Assembly (NCBI GenBank): GCA_029204225.1
Contig: CM055097.1
Location: forward strand, 61,788,640-61,852,639
Direction: 5' to 3'
From: Diphasiastrum complanatum
Lineage: Eukaryota > Streptophyta > Lycopodiopsida > Lycopodiales > Lycopodiaceae
DNA: 64,000 nt
Shown here: one piece after another, positions 11,226-22,687 of the stretch
Layout: each line of letters starts with the position of its first letter
How positions within the stretch are numbered: position 1 is the stretch's first letter
The notes under the pieces: model-generated
Database searches by the model: none
What the model saw: only the letters and a program-made list of their open reading frames with translations
What the model was told of the DNA's origin: nothing
Made by a program: the position numbers and the translations under genes

Positions 11226-12392
11226 GTAATTTGCAGAGACAAATTGCTCCTAAGAAATAAAGACTTTTTTAGCTTCCAACAATTATCAATGATCAGTATT
11301 CTTTTAGAATATTGTATGAATTTATTGCTTCAATGAATTGAGTAACAGGCATTGACACCTGTAGAACTAAGAAACTTCGATGAACCATGTTTGATGGTAT
11401 CATGAACACTGACCTTTCTTTCAAGGGATGTGCAGGTACACATGACGTACCTGAAGAATTTGAACAAGAATAAGAAGCCCTATGGGCTTAAGGACTGATC
11501 TCTCTTTGAGGGTATGTGCAGGTACTCGAGAAAGTGCTAGAAGAACAAGAATGGAAACAAGAAGCTTGTTAAGCTTAAAGACAGTAAACAAGAAGGCTTT
11601 TGACAAAGTCTATAATGAAGGCTCAGTAGAGTCTATAAAGAAGGCTTATTTATAAGTCTATAATGAAGGCTTAGTGGAGTCTATAAAGAACAGGACAAGG
11701 CTTAGGGTCTGATCACCCTAGTGACTTGTTCCACCATGATTGAGGATGGGCAACCTCTAGAAAATAAGTGCCAATGACCATGACTGAGGATGGGCAACCT
11801 CTAGAAAAAAAGGGCCTAGCAATTGATGGACATTATGCAAAAACAAGATGGACATATACCCTGGCTCTTCCATAGGAAGATTGCACTTGGGTGAATTCCC
11901 AAGTTGTAACCATGTACAATTGTATGTAATTAAAAGTCAAGTTGAAACCTTGTACCACCTACCTCCCACCTACTTTTCCTCATGCATTCTAGGCAATTTG
12001 ACACCTAGAATGGGGCGCCCTCCTACACCCTCACTTCATGGCCAAATCACCAAAATAACTCTCCCAAGCTAGTACACATCACCCATTCATCCTCCCTAAC
12101 TAAAACACCTCATCCATGCACTCCACTTCTCCCTAAGTCCAATTTGAGTCTCCCTCACACCTCATACACTTGAACTTGACACCTCACTCACTTTTGAAGG
12201 CCTCTCCACTCTCTATATAAGTGGAAATGCGCCCCTCTACTTGGAGGATAAAGGGATAATGCATCAAGACTGCCATTTTATTGTTTGTTATGTACAGGTG
12301 CTCTGGAGAAGAGGATTGAGGGAATACCTCAAGGAGACTATGTCATTTTGTGATTGCAGGATTAATTGGAGCTCAAACCCTTGGATTATCTA

Positions 12393-12720
12393 GAGCTTGC
12401 ATGTCATAGCATCAATGGCCTATTGTCTTTGCATGTTAGATCTAGAGCTTGCATGTCAGTTTGGAAGCTTGCATGTCATAGCATCAGTGATCTATTGCCC
12501 ATGCATGTCAGATCTAGAGTTTGCATGACAGATCTAAAGCTTGCATGTCAGTTTTGAAGCTTGCATGTCACTCCATGCATTCCTGAAAGGCCATGCATGT
12601 CACTTCATGACAGTTGCATGTCAAGAATCTATGAACCCTTATGATTGCATGTAAAGAATCTAAGATCCATTGGGATCACATGACAAGAATCTAAGATCCA
12701 ACATGATTGCATGTTGGAAA
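12393..12720. repeat. Dispersed direct repeats of GCATGTCA
   Basis: About eight exact copies of GCATGTCA and several one-base variants occur at irregular spacing, often as CTTGCATGTCA. Pairs of longer units (CATAGCATCA...) show local duplication. Confidence 0.65.
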
Positions 12721-12904
12721 GATTGAGACTGATGAAGAGATGTCTATGCTTTTGTTAAGCCAGATATGGAATTAAGATCTTTGAATATGAATTAAGACTA
12801 TGTTAAGTTGATGTTCCTACATCTGAGACCCTTTTGGAATCCATTGTATATGTAATTGGCATTGGCCAATTGGATTTGCATAATGATAAGAAAAGAATCC
12901 TTCG

Positions 12905-12976
12905 GGGGGGGGGGGGGGGGGGTTCCCCATCTTGACCCCTTAGTGGGGGGGGTTCCCCATCTTGACCCCTTAGTGC
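12905..12976. repeat. Poly-G run with adjacent tandem duplication
   Basis: A run of about 20 G is followed by TTCCCCATCTTGACCCC...TTAGTG, and then a shorter G run with the same sentence again. This fits slippage or an assembly artefact at a homopolymer. Confidence 0.7.
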
Positions 12977-13215
12977 TTCCACTATTATGTGAATGAATCT
13001 TTGTGATGAAATGTTTTTTTGAGTTTTGATTTAAAATCTTAGTTGATTTTCATTAAGTTGATCTGAGACTAGCTTTATGTGAATGAAAAGCCAATTAAAT
13101 CTTTTGGCCTTTAAGAACTTAGGACAGGCCATCACCCCTCGAGTTCACAGATGGAGGGCCAACAGCAACAGCGATGGAGGGCGCCCACAACATAGCGATG
13201 GAGGCATCCGCCATC

Positions 13216-13231
13216 CCTGGCGCTGGTCGCT

Positions 13232-13304
<73 letters not shown>
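13216..13304. repeat. (AG)n microsatellite
   Basis: An almost pure AG tract of roughly 88 bases follows a GCGATGGAGG-rich segment. No LINE 3' hairpin is evident on either side. Confidence 0.95.
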
Positions 13305-13305
<1 letters not shown>

Positions 13306-13669
13306 AAAGTGTGATATTTGATTTAACAGCTTGATCGTTGTAGCGAGCTCAAAATATTAGTAGGTGGAAGCAATCGGGATCTTCTAAGAGGCCAAGCAAG
13401 AAGGCTCAAGGTTATAGCGAAAGGAGCAGTATACAAGGTATTGTCTTCAACCACTAACAACTTGCAAATTTCACTTCATTTCGATAGTTCTCTATCTTAT
13501 TATCTTGAAAGTTGCCAACTTTCAATTTTCATCGTTGTTTGAGTTTTTTCATAGATTTAGGTATACAAACATGGAAGTTAACATTTCCTTAAGGGACATA
13601 AGAAGCCTTTTGTTAAATAAATGTTTATTGGCGGGGTTAGTTTGAGTGAGAAAATTGTGATTTCCAATG

Positions 13670-13671
<2 letters not shown>

Positions 13672-13728
<57 letters not shown>

Positions 13729-15600
13729 CTTTATTAATGTCTTTTCCATGCCAAAAGGCATATAAGACAAATAAGTACATATAGGGTGTGTAGAGCAAAT
13801 GGGAGCGTATGAAAACGTCTTAGAGTACGTGAAGCAGGATTGATTAATCACAAAAGAGACATTGATAATTTTTTTTTTGATCTCATAATAAATCGATCAT
13901 CAAAGGATAAAATGCTTCATTGTCTCGACCTCACCCATAGTACACAAGTGTAAAATCTTGTCTTCTTTGGGAATCCCTTGGAAATGGTCACATGTAGCTT
14001 ATGTGAAGAACCTTTGAGCTATCCCAAAATGAATATGAGGCTATGTGATAACTTGGAGTCCAAATACTGCGGTAGATCAAGTCTCGAACTAGATCCATCT
14101 CCAAGAAGTGGGCCAGCTTGATCCTCAATGGGCTTGTTGACTAATCTCTTTGAGTGCGTGATTGATAAATAAGCTTTTAGATATAAGAATGCGTCCCCAT
14201 TGGAAGGTGAGATATGGATATGCCAAATGAACCCAACGAGGGTTGGGAGTACAAAACAAGTGATCCCCTTGCTCATAGATCTCATGTGATCATGGGGATG
14301 CTTGCCATTGATAATTGTCTCTCCCAATATCTAGGTCTCCAATCTCTGAAGTTTTTGACTGTAGTTGATCAACCTGAAGAAAACATCCATTGATGTGGTG
14401 TGGCCTTGGACCTTATGTGAAAGCATAGAGACTTGAAGTTGTGAAAGGCTCGCCCAATTTCATGCTGTAAGTCGAGAGCCTAGTACACCATGTCTCATGT
14501 CTCTATTGCATCCATAATTGTGGGGGTGACCAAAGAATGACATTTACTATGAGCCTCTCGTATATGTTCATTGAAACAAAATCAGACTAAATTGACCAAG
14601 GAAGGTTGGCCTTTCCCAAGTCAACCTAATAACCTATCCATGACAATATCAATAATTGACTAAGGAAAGCGACCATACACAGTTTCTCCTCTTGAAATTG
14701 CATTCTCTAGAGCATTCTCATGAAATTGGATGTATCTACTTGGTGCTAGTCTTTCTATGACATGTCTAAACCCCCAAAACCCATAAAAACACATGTTAAA
14801 AAAAAAGACCCTAAAAAAATTCCCTTTTTGAACCTTAACCTCCCGTTCCAAACGCGTTTCAAAACAATGTACGAAACGACCCCATGCAACTTATGTGAGT
14901 AAAAGGCGACAGGAAGAATACTATAAAAAATGATGATCCTGATCATACAACAACTGAGATGATAGTATCGCGGTCAGTCATCTGGGAGTCTCAACAATCT
15001 CTGAATGAATGTAACTACTTTGAAAATAGCCTCAACCTAAAGTGGTATGACTACAAACTCAGCAAGGAGGATTTGAGATGGAACTAAGGGCTTAATTCTG
15101 ATCATGCGTGAAAGCATGGTAGTCTGCAAGTGCGAGATATTGGCCCACTCTGACTCTGGAGGCCCTGTACACTAAGCCTCTTAATGTAGTGTTAAATAAT
15201 CTACACTTACTTGAGGCATCTCGGACATACTTCCTAAAGTGGTGCTCAAGACTAACCGAGGATGAAAGACCTTTCTTCAACATGGCCGCAACAACCTCTC
15301 TCGTACCAAAGATGGGACTTATGAAGAGTGTACCCAAATATTTGTGAGAGAATACTACCTCCAACAGCTGACCACCTAGAGTAAAAACCTTTTATTGCAT
15401 ATAGGTCCTTGTTTGCATTAGAGATCATCCTGGTGTGTACAGTCATACCCCCTTTGTCCCCAAATGGATGTAGTCTATCCAAGTGCCTTTGTAGCCCCTC
15501 AGCGAAGAAGGAAAAAGTAGAGAGATGAGGGGAAATGATGATGGGAGCATCAATAGGGATAATGTAAAGTGTAGTCGCATACATAGTCCAACAATGCAAG
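13672..15600 (-). mobile_element. LINE copy 2, degenerate, with hairpin and (CT)n tail
   Basis: On the minus strand this copy aligns by eye with copy 1. EGLQRHLDRLHPF (about 15500) matches its EGLQRQLDCLYTF. SHKYLGTLFISPIFG matches SYTYLGVLFIGPTFS. PQYLDSKLSHSLIF (about 14060) matches the C-terminal PRYLTSGLSHSLIH. A Cys-x-His/ETMKHF-like terminus follows near 13930. The catalytic YADD is destroyed and stops are frequent. The 3' end is intact: an ATGCC-TTTT-GGCAT hairpin, AATAAAGC, then a CT tail (13672-13724 as AG on the plus strand). Confidence 0.78.
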
Positions 15601-17651
15601 TCAGGCAGTGGTGGGGCGCGGTGTGGGGTGCAAGGGAGGAACTCTTTGCAAATTTTTTTTGAAGATGAACTAAAGAGAAGATCTATCAGTCATTTTCCAT
15701 CTTTACTCTCATAAGTCAGCTATTCCAAACGACAAGTGCAATTGTATAGACGCTTGAGATTATGTAAAAGACGAGTGACGCTTGTTTGACTTGGAGACGA
15801 AGATGTTTACATGCCTCGTCATACCAAGGTTGGTGTGGATGGCGACAGTGGGCGTGGGCAGGAGATTTACAATGTCTAGATGGAAAGGCAATGGAGGCAA
15901 ATGTTTTGAGCGCAACTATGAGAAAAGTGGCATGGGTTCGAAGCAGGTTGTCATACTAGAAGTACTGGAGAAGGGAGTAGAGAGATTCTTGGTATAGCTA
16001 TGTATACTCATGGCTAAAAGTATAGCTGGGTGCCCTTAGCTTGGTACCAAGATGTAATGTGAGAAAGGAACGATCTAATAGGGTGGTAGGGGAAACAATA
16101 AGGTCTGATATGAGTGGATAGGAGATGGTTACCCTCTAAAATAAATCCACAACACTATGGCCACCACTATGAGGGTCGCAAGTGAAGTCACCAGCATGCG
16201 GCCATCCCGCCAAACCATTAAAGATGGCTAACTCATGTGCCTCCCCTAAGTGATCTCTTTGATTTCTACTTACAGACAACAGAATATCAAACATTGGTTG
16301 ATAAAAAATCTCAAAATTTATTTAAATTTTAGCAAGTATATAGCATGATTGAGTATGAAACCCTATGGAGGTGGCTGTCTTGCCTCCTCCCAATCTTTAT
16401 TGCATCGAATGTGATGAGGAATGCCTCTCTTTGGGCTCACTTATACACAATCCTCAAAAAACCCTTATTCCTGACGCATCCTTCGTTGACACATGACAAA
16501 CTCCATGCACAACCGATACTTGCCACTTGGCAGTACCCTGACACATGGGCAAGCGAGTAGGCTAACATGTGTCACTCATACACTGGGCCAAGTGTCCCAA
16601 CGAGCATATGACGTGTCATGTTGTATGACACGTGTCATCTTGACTAGTCAACTTTGACACATGTCACTCATACACTAGACCAAGCGTGAGCATATGACAT
16701 GTGTCAAAGTTGACTAGTCAATTCTCCTACTTCTTAGGAGGTTAGCCTACCCACTCCTAGTTTATGTCCCAGTACCCTAAACCAAAACTTGGCATGTGAC
16801 TCTGAGGTCCAATAGCTATAATTATAGTTTACTTACGATTAACTAACAAAGGTCACCACAAGCCAATGACTTAGCCATTTTAGTACTTACAATAATCAAA
16901 AAATGTACATCTGCCCATGAAAATTGTAAATAACCAAGATAGGTAGTAAAAGCTATAACAATGTCCTCCATGGGTCAGCAGACTCTCATGTGTCTCTGGA
17001 AAAAACATAATATCCCCTTGTGAAATGAAATCTACCAAATCGTCTATATCTATTGATGAATGAATATCATTACAGCTTTACAAACCAATACGAAGGTGTT
17101 GTGGATGAGGCCCTTGACTGCTCCTGTACTTGGGACCCCAAACCCTAACTCTTGGGACTTGTGCCACTGGCAAAGCCACGGTCAAAATATTTGATCGTTC
17201 CATCTCTATATACCACATATTGGCAAGTATCCTTAGCCCCCTGGATGGCTTTGCGGAGTTCTTCTACTTGGATGTAGGTTATATTCTTATCCATAAAAAT
17301 CCATGCTCCACATGGTTTAGCTCATGCTATTTTTCTCTCCTTTAATGATGTGAATCTGATAACCAAAGTAGTATTATCTTTTTTAGTCCTCATGTGGTTT
17401 CTAAGCCATTACTATGGTGGCCAAGTGTTGTTTCCATAAACCCTATTCAGCCTCATTTTCTGCATTTTGTGTCTGGAATACCATGAATGCTAATGTTATG
17501 TGTCTTTTGCTCACGAAGCCTTTCTTGCGATAAAGTGGCTGACATTAATGATGACATTTGAGGGGAAGGATTTACCATAAATTTTGTTGAGAACCACTGC
17601 CCATGATAGAGCCTCTTCCTTATGTTGCTCGATTTTGTTCTCCTCATAGTG

Positions 17652-17656
<5 letters not shown>
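15601..17656. other. Non-coding repeat-derived stretch
   Basis: No gene was recognised. ORFs at 15782-15997, 16345-16560 and 17130-17345 are short and carry no motif. The notable structure is a perfect inverted repeat at 16640-16721, listed separately. Confidence 0.4.
16640..16721. repeat. Perfect 26-bp inverted repeat, 30-bp loop
   Basis: Arms 16640-16665 and 16696-16721 are exact reverse complements. Each contains the palindrome TTGACTAGTCAA and a GACACATGTC-like word. A diverged direct copy of the loop sentence (CACTCATACACTGGGCCAAG) lies upstream near 16570. TTGAC is the core of the WRKY W-box, but no promoter context is visible. Confidence 0.8.

Positions 17657-17714
<58 letters not shown>
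17657..17714. repeat. (AG)n microsatellite
   Basis: A pure AG tract is followed at once by the palindrome AGCATAATATGCT. Confidence 0.95.
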
Positions 17715-17715
<1 letters not shown>

Positions 17716-18001
17716 ATAATATGCTTACACTGAGACCTTTGGCTCAAGGGACCATAGTGAAAAAAAACTTTTTTTTGGGTCTGATGCATTGTGACTTATT
17801 GCAGCTTCTGCATTAGTTCCTGCATTCTACACCTCAAACATATTAAAGACACATTATTATGAAAGAAAGAAACCTTTCTTTCCTTAAGAAAGTTCATGTA
17901 TTTCATAAGATGTGAAAACAAATAAATGAGTGCTAATCACAACCCAAACGCAGAAGGAGAAGGTACTGATTAGAATTACACTTTTCAAACTTCAACTTCA
18001 G

Positions 18002-18994
18002 TTTTTGGGTATAGAAGACCTTTCAGATAGCATTGACTTCCTAAAGTGCTTGCAATCTCTGTTGGTAAAAGTTATGACTTGATCAATATTTTTTTGGAGC
18101 TATTTGAAAGTAGATAACCTCTCAGGAATCTTCGTAAGAGCTTTTGGCAGGTCTTTGAAACTCTGTTTTGGAGGTTAACCATTCTAAAATGCTAATTTTC
18201 AGTTTCACGTTTGACCTCCTTCCCCTGATAATGCAGAGTAATAGAAAATCAACAGAAGCCTGGATACAAAAACTCTGGTGGCTGTAATGCATTTGACAAG
18301 TTGAATGCACATTTAAAAAGAGCGAAATTTTATTTCTCAAAAGATGTAAAAAACAGGAAACCTGGAATAATGGAATTTCAAATATTGTCAGATGCCGAGC
18401 TGAAGTCCTCTTTAAACAGACTGCAGTTTTTACTAACGGTCTCTTCTTTATAAAATCAGAGAAATGAGTTGGCCACAAAGCTTTGAAGCTGGGTTCGGAC
18501 GCATATTGATGTAACTTCATATTTTCTGGAGATCTGATGTGCTGTATAATTGCATTACAGGGAATTTGCTTATCGGACGTGCAACTCACCACTTCTCCTA
18601 TACATTTAAAATATAGGTACAAATGCGTCAGCTACTCAAAAACATTTATGGCTTCAGCCTAATGCATTTGCTTCTTGTTTGATATTGGCATGGAAATGAC
18701 TTTTTTTCTGAGTGTAATGATCAATATTGACAAATCATATCAAGAGGCATTTGATGAACTGTTTTGAAGAAACTGTAGTCTGCATTATCCTACACTGGGA
18801 TATATGTGCCTAGGAAAAGCATTCAGCTGGCTTACGCAAAAAATAACTAGTTCTTTACAGGTTATTGTAGCAATCCTTGTCAATCAGCGCAACAATCTGT
18901 GTCCTGAAAGATAACTATTTTTTTTACAGGTTCTTGCAGCAGCCCTTGTCAATTAGTGCAACAATTCGTGTCTTGGAAAAGGACTTAGTTGCTA

Positions 18995-19043
<49 letters not shown>

Positions 19044-20276
19044 AGAAGATGTGTGAAGATTAGTAAGAGTTGTGTTGAACTTAAAAAATATCAGTAGACT
19101 TTCTTTTCTTAGGGGAATTGACGCAGAGTATGCAATTTGGCTTGAATTCTGAATGTAGTAAGTGAATTTACATGTAGAAGTACTTGTATATCTAGTACTA
19201 AGAAGAAGAACCATGGAATTAGTGTAGTACTACATAATGCTATGCCTCCTCATGGAATTAGTGTAGCACTATACAATGGTATGCATCCTCATCCTATCCT
19301 GCTGAAGAATGATGTAATATAGGCCACTAGTATTGTCGCTTAGGGGGATTGTTGATGCCGTAGATGGAAGAAGGACGTATAACATCTAGTAGGAGTCGAT
19401 ACATTAAGCAAGCACGAATATCTACTTCTAGAAGTACAACCTAAGTTGCTTCGAAATGTCGTTCCGGACCCTGGCGTTCCGGACCCCAGCGTCCAGGAAC
19501 CCCGGAACACTGTTCCAGGAAAAAACTGTAAATTTTTTATTACAGCCGTGAAGCCCCCATTTCCAGTGCACTTGGTTGGGGAAAAAAACTTGTGGAGAGA
19601 GGAATAGGTGGCCAAATGGGTAGTGTGAGCACTCTATGTGGAGGCCATGATGAGTGCAAGGTGAATGTAGCACATAGAAAAGGGAAACAATGATTATCTA
19701 CACAATGCTTATGGAAGGCTCCAATTTTTGAAATCTCAACTTTGTCATACTTCCTTCTGTACCATTTAGGATTTCTTTGGATCATTGTTCTTCTTACAGT
19801 CAAGATGTTCTATTGCACTTCACAGGTCAATTTGATTTTTATTTAACTTTTTCAAATTCTTAGTTTTCAAAAGTTTCAATAATTTTTTGTTTCCTTTGTT
19901 CAAGATGTTTACATAACTATTCTTCCTACAGTGAGGTGCTTCCATTACACTTTACAACTTGTCAAATGCTTCACATTCCAATTTTTAGGGCTTATGTCAC
20001 TTCAACTCTTTTACATTTTTGCAGACAATTTGAAGATTTGTTTAGATCACTGCCTTTGCTACAGTAGGTTGCTACATCTAGTTTTTACGACATCATGTAT
20101 CACATTTTCCTTTCATCAGCTCCTTATCACTTTCTTTCCAACATATGCATCATGTATATTTTCAAGACTATTGAAGAATAGCTTATTTATACGAGAGAGA
20201 GTAACAGAACATCACATAATCCCTCTTGACAAGTCAAGACCAAACCCTTTGAACCCTTCAATTTATAGCATAACAG
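18002..20276 (+). CDS. Unrecognised gene A, central exons
   Basis: Five plus-strand exons can be joined by splice sites and phase. 18002-18064 encodes FLGIEDLSDSIDFLKCLQSLL. About 18139-18173 encodes SFWQVFETLFW. 18237-18438 begins VIENQQKPGYKNSGGCNAF and contains LKRAKFYFSKDVKN. 18561-18616 encodes GICLSDVQLTTSPIHLKY. 20167-20276 contains RERVTEHHIIPLDKS and NPLNPSIYSIT. Junctions match in phase: AG|A at 18173/18237, phase 0 at 18438/18561, and AG|A at 18616/20167. The weakest point is the acceptor before 18139, which implies a 74-base intron. The protein is soluble-looking, without an obvious signal peptide or membrane span. I do not recognise the family. The exon after 20276 (phase 1) was not found. 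Confidence 0.5.
18861..18978 (+). repeat. Duplicated exon-like 50-mer
   Basis: Two diverged copies of one sentence, each preceded by a TTTACAG-like acceptor, start at 18861 (GTTATTGTAGCAATCCTTGT) and 18929 (GTTCTTGCAGCAGCCCTTGT). The first is open in one frame (VIVAILVNQRNN). The second has a stop. Neither ends in a good donor. Confidence 0.5.
18997..19040. repeat. (AG)n microsatellite
   Basis: A pure AG tract lies inside a presumed intron of gene A. Confidence 0.95.
19441..19515. mobile_element. End of a hAT-like element (same family as 5947-6871)
   Basis: CTAAGTTGCTTCGAAATGTC and the following CGTTCCGGACCC words resemble the outer end CTAAGTTACATTGG...CGTTCCG of the 925-bp element. No partner end or target duplication was found. 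Confidence 0.35.
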
Positions 20277-20989
20277 GTTAAAATATAGTTGTATAAAGTC
20301 TTACAGTATAGAGTACCAAAAAGTGAAGCAAGTTTTAGGACACCCAGCTGTTACCTGCCACCATCCCACAAAACAAAACTGCACGAGTTAGTTAAGTGAG
20401 GAACACATGTGTCATAGCTGAGCATCAGTTGTCATCCATGTCCGAAACAAGATTCACTACTTTATCAGCTTGATTGCAATTACAAATATTTCGTCCAATC
20501 TTCCCAATCATGCATTTCATAAATAGCAATACATTTTGCCCTTTAACGAAACCGTATCAAGGCAGATACCATACTGATCAGTACAAGAGCAAAAAAGAAT
20601 GTATTTAGTTCACATAAAAGTATCAACACGTAAGAAGCTATCTAGCAATACACAAGTGAAAAGAGACATGACTTTGATTGCAGTGCTGGGTACTAGGGTA
20701 GATCCGTGCCATACTAGCCCCAAGGACATCCTATGCAACACATTTGGGAATTCGAGCACTTAAAGGCTTGGACAAAACAATACAGTTCTTTAAGACGTTG
20801 GTAACGTCACATATTACATAAATAATTTTTGAATTTATCAGCCGGAAAAGTACTTACATTCCATGCTACAAATCTTATTAAGTTTGGTCTTTTTTACCTT
20901 TGCAAGGTTCAGAATTTAAAAAAATAAAATAAAAGTGCAGCCTGTATAAAGTCCTTAACCAAGGGTCCTATTCTAAGCATGCCAAAACA
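20277..20989. other. Non-coding stretch
   Basis: No exon or transposon domain is recognised after the donor at 20276/20277. Confidence 0.4.
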
Positions 20990-21170
20990 CAAAGGGAACG
21001 GATGGTGGACAAACCAACCCAACCAATCCTAGATCAAACGGATCCAGCCCCCAAGCTATGGATCAATCTCAAAGAGGAAAGAGTATTCACACCAGCAGCA
21101 TACGGCTACCAGTCATGCAATCAAACATGCACTAGTGAGAGCCCAATAGGTATACTTAATGTTGGGTGAT
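20990..21170. mobile_element. Fragment of a Ty3/Gypsy LTR
   Basis: The segment matches, with substitutions, the direct repeats that flank the Gypsy integrase fragment at 58.3-59.6 kb. The shared phrase CCCCCAAGCTATGGATCA is followed by CACACCAG, CTACCA and AGTGAGAGCCCAAT-like words in the same order. It is only a partial copy. Confidence 0.6.
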
Positions 21171-22180
21171 ACTACCTTCCATATAGCTTCATAGACCTTC
21201 ATACCTGAATGCGACGGTGCGGTGATTTCTTGTGAGCTACCCATCTTCCACTGCGTCAAGCAAAACCCTGCTTACATACTACCGATTCAAAACCGAAAGT
21301 GATGGATTAATGGTAGTGCAACATTTATCATGTAGCATTGTTATCTTGCAACGGTGTTAAACTCAAACATAAGCACATCCTCATTATTAGCAAGTATTTG
21401 TGTGTCAAGAGGTGATGGAGTCATCAGTTCCTAGCCCGATTGTTTATTGAATGTAGAAAGCAGTAAGGTTTTAACGTTACTCAAACATTCAGATAGCTGT
21501 AGTTATGAAAAACCAGCAGATTTCGTGCTTACATTCCAAGCTAACCATGTGCATCACTCATCTACTTGAGCATATACATCTTACGTTCTTTTATTATTAT
21601 CACAAGCATGTAATGGAATGAGCCACAATCATAATGGGCAGCCTACTACGAAAGGTTTCCGTAGACACAAACATATGCATGATCAATAGCCACAGATGCT
21701 TTTATCATTTTGAGAACCAGTAGACATCGATGGAGGTCCATCACACTTCAGATGGCTATCCTAAATGATAGTATACCCACAAAAAAATGCGTGGAGCAGG
21801 TCCATCGCACTTTTGAAGGTAAACAAATGCGATTCACTTCAAAATACATAGTGTATGGAGCAGGTCCATCGAACTTTTGAAGGAGTCCATCAGCGCATTA
21901 TTACTATGCTCCACTCCTCACGAAGAATAATCAGGTGACTGTTCGCTGTCAGAAGCAAAACAAAAAGTGAAGAGGTGAATATCATACCTGTGGTATTGTT
22001 CACTATTGCTTTTGAGATATCACCCACATGTATTCGCTTCCAAAAGTGTATAACAGAAGCAAGAATGTAGTATCGATCTATGATAATCAAGGTATCATGT
22101 GAGCTCATTCCCTTTCCAGCATAACAAGCTAATGATACTCCTTCGATGCATACGATCATTCAATCAAACAAACCATAGCT
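21171..22180. other. Unassigned stretch with a triplicated phrase
   Basis: An open minus-strand segment at 21988-22159 contains AGKGMSSHDTLIIIDRYY and ends in a good minus-strand donor (CACAG|GTATGA). It could not be joined to other exons in phase. At 21726-21885 the phrase AGGTCCATC(G/A)(C/A)ACTT occurs three times. I cannot name a product. Confidence 0.3.
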
Positions 22181-22246
22181 TTCTTACCTTAGTTTGCAGT
22201 ATCCTCCACCCGAATACTCTTCCACAAAGCTTTTACAGGTCTCCTC

Positions 22247-22360
22247 CATCCAAGCAAAGATGGCAGCAGTAGAGAAGCCAGCCAAGAGAGCAAAAGCAAG
22301 AGAGAGAGGGGGAGAGCAAGAAGAGTGAAACTTAGGGTTGTAGTGATCTTCCCTTTTATA
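22247..22360 (-). promoter_or_regulatory. Possible minus-strand core promoter
   Basis: On the minus strand TATAAAAGGG (22360-22351) is followed 11 bases later by the telo-box-like CAACCCTAAG, then a pyrimidine-rich leader and an ATG at 22249. The frame after that ATG reaches a donor-like AAG|GTAAG at 22188/22187, but no phase-compatible next exon was found. The promoter layout is suggestive only. Confidence 0.3.
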
Positions 22361-22625
22361 GAAATTCCAGTACCCTTTGGTGCACCAGGTATTAGAAGAT
22401 GCTCACCGTTAGATTGAATCTCTATCATGTGCACTAATCATAGCCGTTCGATGAAAACCAAATTCCCCACCAAAAGACTTAGAAGTTTAAATTTTTTTCT
22501 ATTGAGGCCATGGTTCGAAGTTAAGCATAATAAGGCATTTTTGTTGATATGGTATCATAAGGAAAAAAGTCTTTTTTATAACGTTTTGAAAAACAAATGA
22601 CGTGTAGTACTAGTATAGTAGAGTT

Positions 22626-22626
22626 C

Positions 22627-22682
<56 letters not shown>
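22626..22682. repeat. (AG)n microsatellite
   Basis: A pure AG tract is flanked by TTCATGAGAG on the left and CCCTTTCATGAGG on the right. Confidence 0.95.

Positions 22683-22687
<5 letters not shown>

Larger units (their letters stand above)
11230..13130. other. Gene-free block splitting a minisatellite; possible LTR-type insertion
   Basis: No coding domain was found. The block starts TGTAATTTGC and ends near GGCCATCA, separating two segments that share the same GCGATGGAGG words, which suggests an insertion. It holds a TATA-like CTCTATATAAG at about 12211, duplicated sentences at 11608-11690 (about 36-bp units) and around 11738/11782 (GAGGATGGGCAACCTCTAG), and the arrays listed separately. 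Matching target duplications were not found. Confidence 0.3.

Noticed and set aside
13083-13334. ORFs running through AG tracts (also at 13549-13851, 17511-17816, 18924-19214, 22576-22995, 23513-24200 and 45836-46039)
   Set aside because: AG/CT microsatellites are open in several frames and give Glu-Arg or Leu-Ser repeats; these are artefacts, not genes.
22188-22249. Minus-strand start exon MEETCKSFVEEYSG joined to the open segment at 21988-22140
   Set aside because: The intron would be only about 48-60 bases and the phases do not match, so I kept only a weak promoter call.
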